Origin: an uncultured archaeon A07HR60
GTDB taxonomy: Archaea; Halobacteriota; Halobacteria; Halobacteriales; Haloferacaceae
Direction of reading: 5' to 3'
Assembly (NCBI GenBank): GCA_000496235.1
Contig: KI543231.1
Location: 390,746 to 454,745, forward strand
DNA length: 64,000 bases
How positions within the stretch are numbered: the first letter of the stretch is position 1; the number at the start of each line of letters is the position of its first letter. Below the pieces are notes generated by a model. The model searched no databases. It saw nothing but the letters and a program-made list of their open reading frames with translations, and was not told where the DNA came from. Shown one piece after another: positions 8,643 through 17,782 of this stretch. A program made the position numbers and the translations under genes.

Positions 8643-9566
8643 CTACAGCAGCCCCGTCTTCTGGAGCTTCATCAGGTCCTCGGTGTCGAGGGTTTCGCCG
8701 TCTTTGAATTTCTGGTAGATCTCTTCTGCTTCTTCTTTCTCCGCTTCGCGCTTCTGTTCGCGCTCGTCTTTGCGCTCTTCTTCTTCCTCTTTGTCCAACT
8801 CACGAAGCCGCTTTTGCACCCGGACGAAGTCTTCGTGATGCTGGTCGGCCGTCTCCTGAGCCTCGACAAAGAGATCGTGCATCTCGTCGGCTTCGTCACG
8901 AATCTCGTCGGCCTCTCGGTACGCCTCGATCATCTGATTGTGGTGTTCTTGAGCCTCGTCTGCGAGCTCCGTCACCTCTTGATGATGATGAGACGCTTCC
9001 GAGCGGACTTCCTCGGCTTCCTCGATCATCCCCTCGAGTTCGTCGGCATCGCCGACCTTCTCTTTTTTCTCCTGCAGCGTCTCGCGTTTACCCTCGATCT
9101 TCTCGATTAACTCTCGCTCTTCTTCTGTCGAGAGCACCTCCGTCTGCTGGCGGAACTCGAGATCCTCGATCTCGTCTTGCAGCTCTTCGATCGTATCTTC
9201 GCCGCCGAGTTCCAACTCCTGTTTTTTCTCGTCGACTTTGTCGAACAGCTCGTTTGCCTCCGCGTTGAGCTCGTTTCGGCTCTCCTTGTGTTCTTGCACC
9301 TGCTCGTTGAGCTCGTCGCGCTGCTCACGGTGGTTTTGAGCTTCGTCGACCTTTTCGCGGGTTTTCGCGTTCAGATCGTCGCGCTCGGAGGCGCGCTCGG
9401 AGGCCATCTGATTCAGATCGTTCCGACGGTCTCGAAGTTGCCCAGCTCGTTTGATGAGCTGGCCCTTCGAGCCGTTCTCTAAGTCGTCCTCAGAAAGGTC
9501 AATATTGTCTGATTCGCGTAGCGGTTCAATCTCGTACTTCTCGATGACTTCGTCTGTCGTTACCAT
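8643..9566 (-). CDS. COG1340-type coiled-coil protein
   Basis: A 307-residue, extremely charged protein that is almost entirely alpha-helical heptad repeat, rich in Glu, Lys, Arg and Gln, with His clusters (SHHHQEV, EAQEHHNQM). The N-terminal ~25 residues (VTTDEVIEKYEIEPLRES) and the C-terminal ~25 (DGETLDTEDLMKLQKTGLL) are the only non-coiled parts. This matches the archaeal uncharacterised coiled-coil family COG1340. In some haloarchaea the family lies near the phosphoserine phosphatase gene, which is not seen here. The start is ATG 9566; the frame runs open upstream to 9800, but that extension is non-coiled and atypical. The function is unknown; an SMC- or scaffold-like role is speculation. 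Confidence 0.85.
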   Translation of the reverse strand: MVTTDEVIEKYEIEPLRESDNIDLSEDDLENGSKGQLIKRAGQLRDRRNDLNQMASERASERDDLNAKTREKVDEAQNHREQRDELNEQVQEHKESRNELNAEANELFDKVDEKKQELELGGEDTIEELQDEIEDLEFRQQTEVLSTEEERELIEKIEGKRETLQEKKEKVGDADELEGMIEEAEEVRSEASHHHQEVTELADEAQEHHNQMIEAYREADEIRDEADEMHDLFVEAQETADQHHEDFVRVQKRLRELDKEEEEERKDEREQKREAEKEEAEEIYQKFKDGETLDTEDLMKLQKTGLL

Positions 9567-10326
9567 ATTCCAAACCTCGATACCATTATCGCTCCGGACA
9601 GGGCTTCTGCTCGCTGTGACGCGACCGACCGTGGACAAGAACTCCCGATCATTTTTCGTGCGATACACCAGCGCCGGAGGCGTTCTGGTAATCTCAACTA
9701 GCCCCGGACATAACATAAAAACTTCGGTAGAAGATTGTGTCAAAACCCTCCACATATCGGCTCTATCCGCGGGTTTCACGCGTCGCATGCATGATCGCAA
9801 CAGTATAAATACGTTTCAGCAAACCGAACTCTTCCACCACTCAAACTCACAAAACGTCGATCATGAGACCTACAAACCCGCGCGAATATCACGGGACTCA
9901 ACATCGAGACGGGGCACACAACGATACCGTCCGTCTTGATCTCAAGGGTATCTGATGACACACCGACACCACTCTGGCGTGTCTCTCACGCCGGATTACT
10001 ATTCAGCCACCGTGGTCCTCTCGGATTCCACATCACTATAATTTCGCTCTGCTAGCAGTTCACTTATCGCTCGTTCGGAAGCGGGATTTCACCGACCCCG
10101 GGAATCGACAGTGTCGGGAGCAACAAGTGTGTATACACTGACAGAGAGGTGAACGGCCTGCCTGATCTCTGCCTGAACGCGGTAGCCATGTTCGTTCAAT
10201 GCGAGAAGGGATGCTGGTTCCGGACGAAGCTGAAGCCCCCGGCCTCCGGTCGGCAGTATTCATGAGGAGGCTCATAAGACTCTGCGTCCCGTCACGCATT
10301 TGACGCCGTCACACGAAGAATGTCTG
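9567..10326. other. 760-base gap, one possible tiny ORF
   Basis: No conserved gene is visible. A good TATA-like element, AGTATAAATACG, lies near 9799-9810. About 60 bases further on, an ATG at 9863 opens a 30-codon frame ending at 9955 (ending VRLDLKGI). It could be a small protein or the start of a non-coding RNA. Other frames here have no protein-like character. Confidence 0.3.
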
Positions 10327-10761
10327 ATGGAACTGAGTCAGACGATTCGAGTGTCTGGTCACGAACACGTTCAGGCGAGCCACGAGAGCACGCTAGAGGT
10401 CACGAGTGATGACTGGCTCACTCCTGCTGGTGACTGTATACTTGCCGTGGAAGCAGATACAGTCCCTCAAGAGTTCGACCTGGAGTACAAACGCGCCTGT
10501 CAGGATGCGACGGCGACCGTCCGGGCGAACATACGGGTACTGACCGAGGATGGATCGTTCGAGACAACTATCGAGGGGCGAGGAGACCCGGAGTTGACGT
10601 TCGATAACGACCGTAGCGCTGTGATCCGAACCAGTGAGTTTGTTGATGATCGCACCGTGATGATTGATGCCGACGCCGCTGCGACCGATATCGGTCGTGA
10701 CCTGGTATCTGCACTTTCGGAGGGCGCCGCTGCGACCCTCGTCCTCTCAGTCGAGCAGTGA
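10327..10761 (+). CDS. DUF371 domain protein
   Basis: A 144-residue protein of the archaeal DUF371 family. The family features are a GHEHVQASHESTLEVT stretch near the N-terminus, followed by LTPAGDCILAVEAD, and a C-terminal ASD-like region (DIGRDLVSALSEGAAATLVL). The domain spans the whole protein. The function of DUF371 is not known; many members are short, single-domain cytosolic proteins. I chose ATG 10327 (MELSQTIRVSG), because the in-frame start at 10300 adds a segment unlike the family. The next gene downstream, in the same direction, is an HTH regulator 230 bases away, too far to call an operon. Confidence 0.82.
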   Translation: MELSQTIRVSGHEHVQASHESTLEVTSDDWLTPAGDCILAVEADTVPQEFDLEYKRACQDATATVRANIRVLTEDGSFETTIEGRGDPELTFDNDRSAVIRTSEFVDDRTVMIDADAAATDIGRDLVSALSEGAAATLVLSVEQ

Positions 10762-10992
10762 ACGATTGTTGATTGTCTGTGTCTGTCAAAGCCAAGATTC
10801 CTCGACCGATTGGCCTCCTAAGTCTGAGTGAGCACGACACGCGTTCGGTACTGTTTATAGATGCTCGTGACACGGGTAATATCAAACCCCCTTGCACTAC
10901 GGGAATCGCTTAGCCACAAGCGGGTCTGTATTAGTTATACGGTTGGACGCGCTCCGGGGCCCAACGGGCTCGGAGGTCTGATCGAACTTCCA

Positions 10993-11325
10993 ATGAGCAT
11001 AAACACGATTCAGGATACGCGGGTGCTTGACGCGCTAGGTGACGATACTGCTCGCGAGATGCTGTCCCGACTTGAACAGCCCCATACAGCCGACGACCTC
11101 GCTGAGGCATGTAGTGTCTCTACATCGACTGCATATCGCAAGCTGGAGTTGCTCTCAGAAGCCGGACTCGTTGACGGAACAGTTCGTGTCCGAGCTGACC
11201 GATGTCAAGAGACGCTCTACCGGCGAGTGTTTGATGGACTCAAAGTAGTCCCGGATGGTGACGGATTCGCTGTCCGTGCCGATCGAACTGACGATGTGAC
11301 GCGCCCGGTTGGCTTCTCTGATTGA
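10993..11325 (+). CDS. Small ArsR-like winged-helix regulator
   Basis: A 110-residue DNA-binding protein. Residues ~5-75 form an ArsR-type winged helix: LDALGDDTAREMLSRL, the recognition-helix segment SVSTSTAYRKLELLSEAGLV, then a wing with RADRCQETLYRR. The last 35 residues are acidic. Such single-domain regulators are abundant in haloarchaea. The ATG at 10993 (MSINTIQDTRVL) is the first that places the domain near the N-terminus; the frame continues upstream to 10861 without domain content. There is no cysteine pair typical of metal sensing, so a metal-sensor role is not supported. The target is unknown. Confidence 0.8.
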   Translation: MSINTIQDTRVLDALGDDTAREMLSRLEQPHTADDLAEACSVSTSTAYRKLELLSEAGLVDGTVRVRADRCQETLYRRVFDGLKVVPDGDGFAVRADRTDDVTRPVGFSD

Positions 11326-11642
11326 AGATTTGCGCGGTCAAAACCTCCAAACGGGCGCTCTCCGGGAGGTCGCCGATGGTGACCTCAGCGCCTGTTTGTC
11401 GACTACTATCGGATTGTTCTAGTGCAAGTTGCTCTCTTCGACGGAGAGACTCCGTCTTCAGCCTCAGAACAGTAGATGATCTGTGCAGAGTTTAATCACC
11501 ACCACCTCGCTTTGAGTGCGTCTGCAAGACCATTCTGTGCAACAGCCTGAAAAATTGCTATTCTGACGTTTCGATTCAGTCTCGATTAGTTGTCACTCAG
11601 TGACGAAACGATCCCGACCCGCTGTTGCAGCGTGCATGGACA
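11326..11642. other. Convergent intergenic region, nothing recognised
   Basis: About 320 bases between the convergent HTH genes. I see no open frame with protein-like content, no promoter pair and no structured RNA. Confidence 0.5.
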
Positions 11643-12260
11643 TTACTCTTCAAAGACCTCCTCTAGGAGTGTCGACTGGGCAGCCGCCAGGTGTTCCGCG
11701 AAAGTGGACGTGCCGATATCTAGCGAGGCCGCCACTTCTTCAGCAGATGCTTCCCGGGGGTAAGCAAAATACCCCAGTCGGTAGGCCTTCCGGAGCACCT
11801 CTCGCTGGCGGCTGGTGAGACGATCTCGGTCCACGACGGTTGCGTCCGTGCCTTCAGCCTGAGCGTCGCGAACCAGATATCGTAATCGGACCGTTCCTCC
11901 TAACTCCTCTAGTTCCTCGACAACAGCCGACAGCGGATCTGTCGATGGCAAGTGGAGCGTCAGCGAGAGACTGTTTTTCTCGACACGAACGTCCGCGATT
12001 GGACAGCCAAGTGCGCCGACTGCTTCACAGTGGCACGGACCATCGCCATTGCGGCTGATCCGCTGAACCACGTTTTCCCCGGCGTCGAAGACTGTCGTCG
12101 CATCCACGGCCGACGTGGCGCGAAACTCCTCGACAACAGTCCCGTCTTCGTAACCCGTCCAGCTGATGTCGCGAATCTGTGCGTCATCCTCGGCGGCTAG
12201 TTGGGTCACGGGGCAGTTTGGAGGCTCTTCGACAGTCAGTCGGGCACGGATGCCGGCCAT
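11643..12260 (-). CDS. Bacterio-opsin activator-type HTH_10 regulator
   Basis: A 205-residue regulator. The C-terminal ~55 residues are the HTH_10 domain of Bat proteins: LTSRQREVLRKAYRLGYFAYPREASAEEVA and STFAEHLAAAQSTLLEEVF. The N-terminal ~130 residues are a ligand-like domain resembling the region before HTH_10 in many haloarchaeal paralogues, with a CHCEAVGALGCPI cysteine cluster. The start is ATG 12260 (MAGIRARL). It is transcribed divergently from the carotenoid desaturase, with about 110 bases between the starts. Bat itself controls bacterio-opsin and carotenoid genes in Halobacterium, so regulation of the neighbouring desaturase is a reasonable inference but unproven. Confidence 0.85.
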   Translation of the reverse strand: MAGIRARLTVEEPPNCPVTQLAAEDDAQIRDISWTGYEDGTVVEEFRATSAVDATTVFDAGENVVQRISRNGDGPCHCEAVGALGCPIADVRVEKNSLSLTLHLPSTDPLSAVVEELEELGGTVRLRYLVRDAQAEGTDATVVDRDRLTSRQREVLRKAYRLGYFAYPREASAEEVAASLDIGTSTFAEHLAAAQSTLLEEVFEE

Positions 12261-12302
12261 ACCGTCTTTATCCCCCGGACTCACATATCTTCAATTCCGG
12301 TC

Positions 12303-12368
12303 TCGTGGGGTACTTTAAGTCCCGTAACGCTCCGGGCTTCGGTTTCGGTCGGAAAGACTTAAGAGGTG
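12303..12368 (+). promoter_or_regulatory. Promoter region of the carotenoid desaturase
   Basis: A TATA-like element GGTACTTTAAGTCC (12308-12321) lies about 55 bases before the ATG. A second AGACTTAAG (about 12356-12364) lies just in front of it. Between them, CCCG...CGGG (12320-12335) is a short inverted repeat that could bind the divergent regulator. GAGGTG overlaps the start codons and may act as a ribosome binding site. Confidence 0.4.
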
Positions 12369-13967
12369 ATGATGGCAGACAGCTCTCGGACTGGACGAGG
12401 AGACGGTGTATCGGCCCCCGACCCAGGGGCGCTGGATGGCGAGCAGGTAGCGGTCGTTGGCGCGGGATTCGGCGGGCTCTCCGCGGCTACTCACCTTGCA
12501 GCTGCGGGCGCAGACGTGACCGTATACGAACGTCATGCAGAAGTTGGCGGTGTCGCCGGCCGGATCGAGCGAGACGGGTTCCGGATCGATACGGGTCCTT
12601 CGTGGTATCTGATGCCAGAGGTGTTCGAGCGGTTCTTCGGGCGATTCGGCCACTCTCCAGATGACTTCTACGAGACGACTCATCTCGACCCACATTACCG
12701 GGTTTTCTGGAAAGACGGTGATCAAGTGGACGTGCCACCGGGGGCCGAAGCGGCGAAACAACTGTTCGAAGCCCGGGAAGACGGAGCTGGAGAAGCGCTA
12801 GACCAGTACCTGGACGAAGCCGAGGAGGCATACCGAATTGGGATGAACCGATTTGTCTATCAAGACCGCTCGCGCTTTCGCGACATGATCGACACGGACG
12901 TGATGCGGTCTGCCCGGGGAATCTCGCTTCTGGGCACGATGGACGACCACGTCGCCAGCTATTTTGACAATCCGAAACTCCGCCAGCTCGTCCAGTACTC
13001 GCTAGTGTTTCTCGGAGGGTCACCTCACAACACCCCAGCGCTGTACAATCTCATGAGTCACGTCGACTACAATCTCGGCGTCTTCTACCCGACAGGCGGG
13101 ATTGCCGCGGTCGTAGACGCCGTCGAAGCGGTGGCTCGTGAGCAGGGAGTCACAATCCAGACAGATGCGGAAGTGACACAGATTGCAGCGACCGAGAACG
13201 GTCACGAACTCACGGTAGACGGTCACTCGGTCGCGGCCGACCGTGTCGTCTCTAACGCGCCGCCCTCGTACGTCGAATCGGAACTTCTTCCCGCGGGGGC
13301 AGTTCGACGTCGTCCGGGCTACTGGGACACCCGCACTTACGCCCCTTCGGCGTTTCTACTGTACATGGGAGTGGAAGGAACGCTCGACCAGCTGGAACAC
13401 CACACGCTGGTGTTACCCGAAGACTGGAACCCTCACTTCGAGTCGATTTTCGATGACCCAGCCTGGCCTGACGACCCCGCTTATTATGTCAGTGTGCCGT
13501 CGCGCACTGACGACGAGGTTGCCCCCGATGGCCACGAGACGGTCGTCGTCCTCGTCCCAATCGCTCCGGGCTTAGACGATAGCCCCCAGCGGCGCGACCA
13601 GTTCCGCCAACAGGTGCTTGACGACATCGCCAAATACACCGGCGCAGACCTTCGCGACCGGATTGTGCTTGAGGAAACAGCCTGTGTCTCGGAGTTTTCC
13701 GAGCGGTACCACGCTCCGGAAGGGACCGCCCTTGGAATGGCTCACACACTGTTCCAGACCGGGCCACTCCGTCCGAGTCACCGCGCACCAGGAGTCGACG
13801 ATCTCTATTATGTCGGCTCCTACACTAACCCAGGCATCGGCGTTCCAATGACGCTGATCGGGGGGCGCCACGTCTCCGAAGCCGTGGTCAACGACTGCCG
13901 GCCCCGTAACGGGGTCAAACGGCTCCTCAACGTGCCCACGGGGATTCCAACTCCGTTCAGCTGGTAA
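12369..13967 (+). CDS. crtI: CrtI-type carotenoid (phytoene) desaturase
   Basis: A flavoprotein of about 530 residues that introduces double bases of conjugation into phytoene or a later C40/C50 carotenoid. The N-terminal FAD fold has VAVVGAGFGGLSAATHLA followed by the VTVYERHAEVGGVAGR segment. The C-terminal carotenoid-enzyme signature is YYVGSYTNPGIGVPMTLIGG, and FYPTGGIAAVVDAV is in the middle. The length is normal. Three start codons sit in tandem (GTG 12366, ATG 12369, ATG 12372); I chose the first ATG. No phytoene synthase, lycopene elongase or hydratase gene is adjacent, so it may be a second copy or a 3,4-desaturase (CrtD-like) of bacterioruberin synthesis. It is divergent from a Bat-type regulator and converges with aCPSF1. 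Confidence 0.88.
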   Translation: MMADSSRTGRGDGVSAPDPGALDGEQVAVVGAGFGGLSAATHLAAAGADVTVYERHAEVGGVAGRIERDGFRIDTGPSWYLMPEVFERFFGRFGHSPDDFYETTHLDPHYRVFWKDGDQVDVPPGAEAAKQLFEAREDGAGEALDQYLDEAEEAYRIGMNRFVYQDRSRFRDMIDTDVMRSARGISLLGTMDDHVASYFDNPKLRQLVQYSLVFLGGSPHNTPALYNLMSHVDYNLGVFYPTGGIAAVVDAVEAVAREQGVTIQTDAEVTQIAATENGHELTVDGHSVAADRVVSNAPPSYVESELLPAGAVRRRPGYWDTRTYAPSAFLLYMGVEGTLDQLEHHTLVLPEDWNPHFESIFDDPAWPDDPAYYVSVPSRTDDEVAPDGHETVVVLVPIAPGLDDSPQRRDQFRQQVLDDIAKYTGADLRDRIVLEETACVSEFSERYHAPEGTALGMAHTLFQTGPLRPSHRAPGVDDLYYVGSYTNPGIGVPMTLIGGRHVSEAVVNDCRPRNGVKRLLNVPTGIPTPFSW

Positions 13968-14106
13968 CTCTCCGCTAGACACACGTCGATGCCGTCTGGT
14001 GTGTCGTGGCTTCTATCACACACTCTCTACAGTTGTCCCACCGGCGGCTCTCAAAGCAGACGAAAAGAGTCTCACTGTCACAGGACAGAGTTAGCTGGCT
14101 GCTTTG

Positions 14107-16029
14107 TCATCGGAACCGGAATGTCTCCAGATTCCGGGGAGCAAACGTGCGCATGTTGTAGTCGTGGTACAACGCCGAAGAGAGGTCCTGCACCGAACTC
14201 TCGTCGCCGTGGACACAGAGTACCTTCTCGGGGCGGGGATTCATCGTCTTCACGAAGTTTTCCAGCCCCTGGCGGTCAGCGTGGCCAGAAAATCCATCGA
14301 CGGTCACGACGTTCATATTGAGAGCCAGTGTGTCACCGCGGCCCCCACCCCGATTATTGATCGGAATCTCGTCCCAGCCGTTCTGGATCCGCCGGCCAAG
14401 TGTTCCCTGGGCCTGGTAGCCGACGAAGGTGAGTGTCGATTCGCGTTCCCTGCCGAGATGGCGAAGCCAGGACATGATCGGCCCGCCCTCGACCATGCCG
14501 GACGTGGACAGGATGATACTGGGCCCCTCGTCAGTGATCTCCTGACGCTCTTCCTCGCCGCCGTCGACGTGGTTGAACTGCTCCATCAGGAAGGGGTTTT
14601 TCTCCTCGTGAAAAATGCGGTCTTGCAACTCGTCACGGAGATACTCCGGGTATGTGGTGTGAATTGCCGTGGCCTCCCAAATCATCCCATCCAGGTGAAC
14701 CGGCACGGTGGGAATCTTGTCGTTGCGCATCGCCTCTTCTAATACCAACATGATCTCCTGTGACCGACCCACCGCGAACGCAGGGATCAGCACCTTCCCG
14801 TCGTTCTCGATGGTCTCGTTGATGCTGTCGAGGAGCTTGCGTTCGGAGTCTTCCTGATCCGTCTGATAGTCGTTTCGGCCGCCGTACGTCGATTCTAACA
14901 CGAGCGTTTCCACGCGCGGAAAGTCATTGACGGCACCGTTGAACAGACGAGTGTCGTCGTAGTGAATATCACCCGAAAAGGCGACGTTGTACAGTCCATC
15001 TCCGATGTGGAAGTGTGATACAGCCGATCCCAGGATGTGGCCCGCGTTGTGGAAGGTCAGTTTGACGTCGGGGGCGATATCGGTGACATCACCAAACTCA
15101 ATGGAAATACAGTGTTTAATCGCCTTCCGGACCATTTCCGACTCGTATGGGGGCGCGCGGCCCTCTTTGGCGGCTACATCCAGATAATCCAGTGTCAGAA
15201 GCCCCATCAAGTCACGAGTCGGCTCAGTGCAGTAAATCGGCCCGTCGTACCCGTACTTGAACAGCAGTGGGACCAGTGCCGAGTGATCCAGGTGAGCGTG
15301 CGTGAGTATCACCGCATCCAAGTTCTGAGCGCCGGCACCGAGCGCCTCCGGCACTTGCAGATACGGGACTTCGCCCTCGGCTCCAGGCTTGTCGCCACAG
15401 TCGATGAGAACCCGTGTCTCGGCTGTCGACAGGATGAACGCCGCCCGCCCGACCTCTCGACAGCAGCCGAGTGTGGTGATGCGGACCCACTGGTCGTCGG
15501 CCATCTCCTCCCGGTGGATCTGTCGACCAACCCGCTCGAGCGTGTCACGCCGTTCTTCCCGCTCCTGTTTTAGAAAGTCTCGCACGTTGCGCACAGTCGA
15601 CGACTCGATTGGCGGCGTCCGCACCACTTCTGGCGTCCACCCCACTTCCTGAGTGATCTCGCGCAGTGTCGAGCCGTGACGACCGATCACCATCCCCGGT
15701 TTTTGAGCCTCGATCACCACCTCACCGGTGTCTTCGTGAAAGTCCAGATCAGTCACCCCCGCGTCTTCTGGGACCACGTCGACCACGCGCTCTCTCGCTT
15801 GCCCGGGACTCGATAGCACTTCTGGGTCGGGCCGCACGCTGATACGTTTGCGCAATTTCGAAGCGAGCCGGCGAATCAGGTCTCCGTCGGCGGCGAATTC
15901 TTTAGGATCACGGGTGTACACCACCAGCTCTGGGCCCTCGTATTTAACATCGGTAACAGAGATGCTACCGGGTATCTCCTGCTCGATCTCCGATTGTATG
16001 TCTTCAAGTTGCGTGTCGACGGAACTCAT
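14107..16029 (-). CDS. aCPSF1 beta-CASP ribonuclease with KH domains
   Basis: A 640-residue archaeal CPSF73 homologue, the endonuclease/exonuclease that matures and terminates transcripts (factor-dependent termination in archaea). Residues 1-~150 hold the KH-like pair, with the GxxG loop in KPGMVIGRHGS. The metallo-beta-lactamase domain follows (GCCREVGRAAFIL, THAHLDHSAL zinc motif), then the beta-CASP cap and a C-terminal SGHADRQGL and VHGDESS. All expected metal ligands are visible. The start is ATG 16029 (MSSVDTQLEDIQSEI); the open frame upstream to 16218 has no domain content. It stands alone, convergent with the desaturase gene. Confidence 0.94.
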   Translation of the reverse strand: MSSVDTQLEDIQSEIEQEIPGSISVTDVKYEGPELVVYTRDPKEFAADGDLIRRLASKLRKRISVRPDPEVLSSPGQARERVVDVVPEDAGVTDLDFHEDTGEVVIEAQKPGMVIGRHGSTLREITQEVGWTPEVVRTPPIESSTVRNVRDFLKQEREERRDTLERVGRQIHREEMADDQWVRITTLGCCREVGRAAFILSTAETRVLIDCGDKPGAEGEVPYLQVPEALGAGAQNLDAVILTHAHLDHSALVPLLFKYGYDGPIYCTEPTRDLMGLLTLDYLDVAAKEGRAPPYESEMVRKAIKHCISIEFGDVTDIAPDVKLTFHNAGHILGSAVSHFHIGDGLYNVAFSGDIHYDDTRLFNGAVNDFPRVETLVLESTYGGRNDYQTDQEDSERKLLDSINETIENDGKVLIPAFAVGRSQEIMLVLEEAMRNDKIPTVPVHLDGMIWEATAIHTTYPEYLRDELQDRIFHEEKNPFLMEQFNHVDGGEEERQEITDEGPSIILSTSGMVEGGPIMSWLRHLGRERESTLTFVGYQAQGTLGRRIQNGWDEIPINNRGGGRGDTLALNMNVVTVDGFSGHADRQGLENFVKTMNPRPEKVLCVHGDESSVQDLSSALYHDYNMRTFAPRNLETFRFR

Positions 16030-16327
16030 AATCAAATATTCCCCGTAAGACGGGTGATACTCCGTCGCTGCGAGAGCGCTCGCAGTGACGTTCCGGGCCT
16101 TCTTTCTCCACGAGTGCGGTCTGTCTCGCTTCACCGCACCACACTGGCCGACAGTACCTGCCGATCTGGTGGCGCATTCTCCCCTCAGCGCCGAGTGGAG
16201 GCTCTCCGATTGTGACACCTGAATACTCGGTTCCGAGCATGTCTATCATATTCAGAGTATGATGAAACTCGACCACTTCTAACGGGAGGAGACGACAAAG
16301 ACCCGCTTATCTACTACATTTAGATGT

Positions 16328-16341
16328 GGGTTATAAAACCC
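16328..16341. promoter_or_regulatory. Palindromic TATA element
   Basis: GGGTT-ATAA-AACCC is a perfect inverted repeat with a TATA core. It could serve aCPSF1 on the minus strand, giving a leader of roughly 270 bases, or a plus-strand transcript running into the structured region at 16430-16529. Confidence 0.4.
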
Positions 16342-16429
16342 TTCGCAAACCACGGGTACGGACGCCTGTGGTCGGTCTCGGTCTGAACGCTCATGCTAGC
16401 AGATGCGTTACCCAATGATCAGACAGCGA

Positions 16430-16529
16430 CCACCTCAGAGTGCAAAGTGGGTGGCTGTGAGGTGGACTGAAGACCAGACAGGGGAGCGGGAGTTCACGTG
16501 CTGTCTGGTACCCACCTCACTGACCGCCC
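16430..16529. other. Nested inverted repeats with alternative pairings
   Basis: Three stacked stems are visible: GGGTGG (16449-16454) with CCGCCC (16524-16529, one G-T pair), GTGAGGTGG (16457-16465) with CCACCTCAC (16512-16520), and ACCAGACAG (16473-16481) with CTGTCTGGT (16501-16509). A second CCACCTCA at 16430-16437 can pair with 16458-16465 instead, so two exclusive folds are possible. It ends directly at the stop of the epimerase gene on the minus strand. It could be a 3'-end structure, a small RNA from the palindromic TATA at 16328, or a mobile remnant. Confidence 0.5.
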
Positions 16530-17516
16530 TCACAACGTTTCCATGACACCGAGCACCCGTTCTTCGGCGGCTCTGCCCGGGTCGTGGTCCGAGCCATCTC
16601 GGTCAGACTCCAGATGCTCGGTGACCGTCCGTCTCATGGCCTCCGGCACCGGCGTCGACTCCCACCCCAACGCGGCGAGTTTGCTGGTATCCAGCACATG
16701 TGGGTACTCCCGATGGAGAATGAAGTCATCCGGCTGGAGAGACGCACTTGCCAACGCGTCCGCGCCTGCAGTAACCACTTCACACTCCGTTTCCAGCGCC
16801 TCTGCGATAGTCTCAACCATCTCGGCGAGCGTGACCAGCTGCCGGTCTCCCACATTATACGCCTCTCCAGGTTCGCCCTCTTCGGCAACGACTCGGAGCG
16901 CTGAGGCAACGTCGCCGACGAACGCTCGATGCCAGAGGTTCTGCCCGTCTCCCGGCACTACCACCTGGTCGTGGCTGGCGACCCGGTCGATCCAGTAGTC
17001 TAACCGTTCGGTGTAATCGTGCGGGCCATACACGATACACGGCCGGACCGACATGGCGTTCACACCGTCGGCGGCCGCCCGGAAGACAGCCCGGTCTCCC
17101 TGTGCCTTCCGATTGCCGTACGTTGCACCCGACTGATCGGTCGCCTGGTCGGCTGTACATCCTTTGATTGGGGTCTCGGATTCGCGCTTAGGGATCTCTT
17201 CACGGTCGTAGGCCGCGCCAGACGAGATGTACACGTACGCATCAACGTCCGCAAAGATATCTGTCGCCGTTTCTACGTCGGCAGGCTGATAGGCGACACA
17301 GTCGATGACGACATCCGGGTCGACTGACAACTGTGCCGCTTGGAGAGCAGTGTCATCGGCGCGGTCCCCCTGAATGTGTGTTACGTCCTCGCCGAAGGGA
17401 TTGTCGTGATTCCCCCGATTCAACAGTGTCACATCGTACCCGTGATCGTGAAACTCTTCGACAGTGTGTCGACCGATGAACCGCGTACCGCCGATCATCA
17501 GGACGTTCTCGGTCAT
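16530..17516 (-). CDS. NAD-dependent epimerase/dehydratase, extended SDR family
   Basis: A 328-residue Rossmann-fold enzyme. The N-terminal MIGGTRFIGRH is the NAD(P)-binding glycine motif, and YGNRK supplies the catalytic Tyr and Lys of the extended short-chain dehydrogenase family, preceded by ISSGAAY. The substrate region (YGPHDYTERLDYWIDRV, HRAFVGDVASAL) resembles the isoflavone-reductase-like or mRNA-binding CSP41-type subgroup more than UDP-glucose epimerase. The start is ATG 17516 (MTENVLMIGG); an in-frame start at 17531 adds five atypical residues. The substrate is unknown; no sugar cluster lies nearby. Its stop abuts the nested inverted repeat. Confidence 0.85.
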   Translation of the reverse strand: MTENVLMIGGTRFIGRHTVEEFHDHGYDVTLLNRGNHDNPFGEDVTHIQGDRADDTALQAAQLSVDPDVVIDCVAYQPADVETATDIFADVDAYVYISSGAAYDREEIPKRESETPIKGCTADQATDQSGATYGNRKAQGDRAVFRAAADGVNAMSVRPCIVYGPHDYTERLDYWIDRVASHDQVVVPGDGQNLWHRAFVGDVASALRVVAEEGEPGEAYNVGDRQLVTLAEMVETIAEALETECEVVTAGADALASASLQPDDFILHREYPHVLDTSKLAALGWESTPVPEAMRRTVTEHLESDRDGSDHDPGRAAEERVLGVMETL

Positions 17517-17782
17517 GTCTGCCGCTAACACAGCCGTGTTGAAAGCTTGGCCGATTCGGTCCCTGAATCATTTCCGGGGACAGAATATCTTGCATCTGTC
17601 GTTCACGCCGCTGCTCGTCTCCATAGGCATATCTATCCGAATCAGCAATTGTGTCGGGCCGCCCCGACCACCAAGCGATTCTCGGCTAGTATCTGCCGTG
17701 TCTCGATTGCTAAGACTCTGCTCGCCGCTGGCGCGACCGATGGGCGGAGGCTTTTCTATACTGGTGGCCCTACTCAATCGTA

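Noticed and set aside
14104-14742. Plus-strand frame opposite aCPSF1
   Set aside because: Entirely antisense to the conserved nuclease; composition follows the complementary codon bias.
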